7,188 nucleotides of DNA, taken from the NCBI GenBank assembly GCA_964351875.1, contig CAYGQC010000184.1, positions 1-7,188 on the forward strand, in the 5' to 3' direction. Under the pieces are notes generated by a model that did not search any database, had not been told where the DNA came from, and worked only from the letters and a program-made list of their open reading frames with translations. Numbering within the stretch: the stretch's first letter is position 1; the number at the start of each line of letters is the position of its first letter. Below, piece by piece: positions 6,613-7,188 of the stretch. The stretch is from JANSWO01 sp964351875. GTDB taxonomy: Bacteria > Pseudomonadota > Gammaproteobacteria > Pseudomonadales > Azotimanducaceae. A program made the translations under genes and the position numbers.

Positions 6613-7188
6613 TCAGAGTATCGGCTGTGCTGGCGGTTGCTGATTGTTCAAACGCATCTGTACCCAGCTGTCGATCTCTCCGGCGAGTACTGGCATTGGC
6701 ATCATGCCGCCGCGCAGTACAGCTTGGTGAAACTCGCCGATATCGAAGTTATCGCCCAGGGTGGCTTCGGCTGAAGCCCGCATATTTTGCAGTGCAATCA
6801 TGCCGAGCTTGTAGGACGTGGCCTGGCCTGGCCATGCGGCGTAGCGTTCGATCTCGCGGGTGACTGAGTCATTCGTGTCACCGGTAACCCGCTGCAGCCA
6901 ATCGATCGCGCGGGTTCTGCTCCAGCGCTTGCTGTGAATGCCGGTGTCCACAACCAGCCTAGCCGCTCGGTACAACTCCATACGCAACCGGCCGACGTTG
7001 CCTAACGGATCGTCTTCGTAGGCACCCATTTCCACGGCAAGCGCCTCGGCATACAGGGCCCATCCCTCGCCGTACTCCGAGAAGAACGTCATGGCATCCA
7101 GGAGCCTCGCTTCGCTGCTTTGCTGGAGCAACGCCTGGAAATGATGGCCTGGCACGCCTTCGTGGAAGAACAACGATTTCAAGTTGAA
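6613..7188 (-). CDS. DUF885 family protein, putative zinc metallopeptidase (C-terminal part, runs off the right edge)
   Basis: About the last 191 residues of a longer protein are visible; its start lies beyond the window (family members are usually about 550-620 residues, many with a lipoprotein or secretion signal that cannot be checked here). The frame is open to the last base. Recognisable DUF885 signatures are HEGVPGHHFQ (7164-7135 on the complement), a metal-binding motif like that of gluzincin peptidases; YGEGWALYAEAL (codons about 7074-7039), whose glutamate is a likely further metal ligand; DTGIHSKRWSR; EIERYAAWPGQATSYKLG; and LGDNFDIGEFHQAVLRGGMMPMPVL near the end. A Pro/Gln-rich tail (QQPPAQPIL) closes it. 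Family members are thought to be peptidases from structure and motif, but the reaction is mostly unproven. The gene converges on the dioxygenase, so it is a separate transcription unit. Confidence 0.88.
   Translation of the reverse strand, partial: FNLKSLFFHEGVPGHHFQALLQQSSEARLLDAMTFFSEYGEGWALYAEALAVEMGAYEDDPLGNVGRLRMELYRAARLVVDTGIHSKRWSRTRAIDWLQRVTGDTNDSVTREIERYAAWPGQATSYKLGMIALQNMRASAEATLGDNFDIGEFHQAVLRGGMMPMPVLAGEIDSWVQMRLNNQQPPAQPIL

Noticed and set aside
6430..6863. Two plus-strand open frames across the dioxygenase/DUF885 junction
   Set aside because: They overlap the conserved 3' end of the dioxygenase and run antisense to DUF885. Their translations are Arg/Ala/Cys-rich with no family resemblance.
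1..7188. Mobile element, CRISPR array, toxin-antitoxin, phage-defence or other novel system
   Set aside because: No terminal inverted repeats, target duplications, regular direct repeats, transposase motifs or defence-domain motifs were seen. The window is filled by conserved housekeeping genes and two known-family enzymes.

Overview
This window looks like a chromosomal housekeeping segment of a GC-rich gammaproteobacterium. Five co-directional genes occur in the order queA-tgt-yajC-secD-secF, the same order as the classical Escherichia coli operon. The proteins resemble the gammaproteobacterial versions closely: SecD has a PLWRY-type N-terminus and an AVDANVLI motif, and Tgt has a full zinc site. 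Genus cannot be read from the sequence. The DUF885 metallopeptidase-like gene and the unassigned TauD/TfdA-type dioxygenase would suit a non-enteric, perhaps marine or xanthomonad/Chromatiales-like lineage, but that is only an inference.

Layout. Positions 1-38 are a short leader with no recognisable promoter. queA (39-1079) and tgt (1069-2181) encode two steps of tRNA queuosine synthesis and overlap by 11 nt. yajC (2168-2506) overlaps the end of tgt by 14 nt. A 204-nt intercistronic stretch follows, with two GC-rich hairpins and two tiny overlapping reading frames. secD (best start GTG at 2711, to 4579) then overlaps secF (4576-5565) by an ATGA junction. A TauD/TfdA-family Fe(II)/2-oxoglutarate dioxygenase gene (5579-6562) begins 13 nt after secF and probably rides on the same transcript. 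Its 3' end faces the 3' end of a convergent DUF885 gene (complement, 6613 to beyond the right edge). The 50 nt between them hold a small symmetric hairpin.

How the genes work together. QueA and Tgt modify the wobble base of tRNAs with GUN anticodons. YajC, SecD and SecF form the accessory complex that uses the proton-motive force to help SecYEG release proteins into the periplasm. The link between these two groups is positional and long known, not a shared pathway. The dioxygenase and the DUF885 protein have no evident functional tie to either group.

I found no mobile element, CRISPR array, tRNA, rRNA or recognisable new system. The points most worth a second look are the secD leader, where secD has no ATG start and the starts and stops of two micro-ORFs are stacked, and the uncharacterised dioxygenase attached to the secretion operon.
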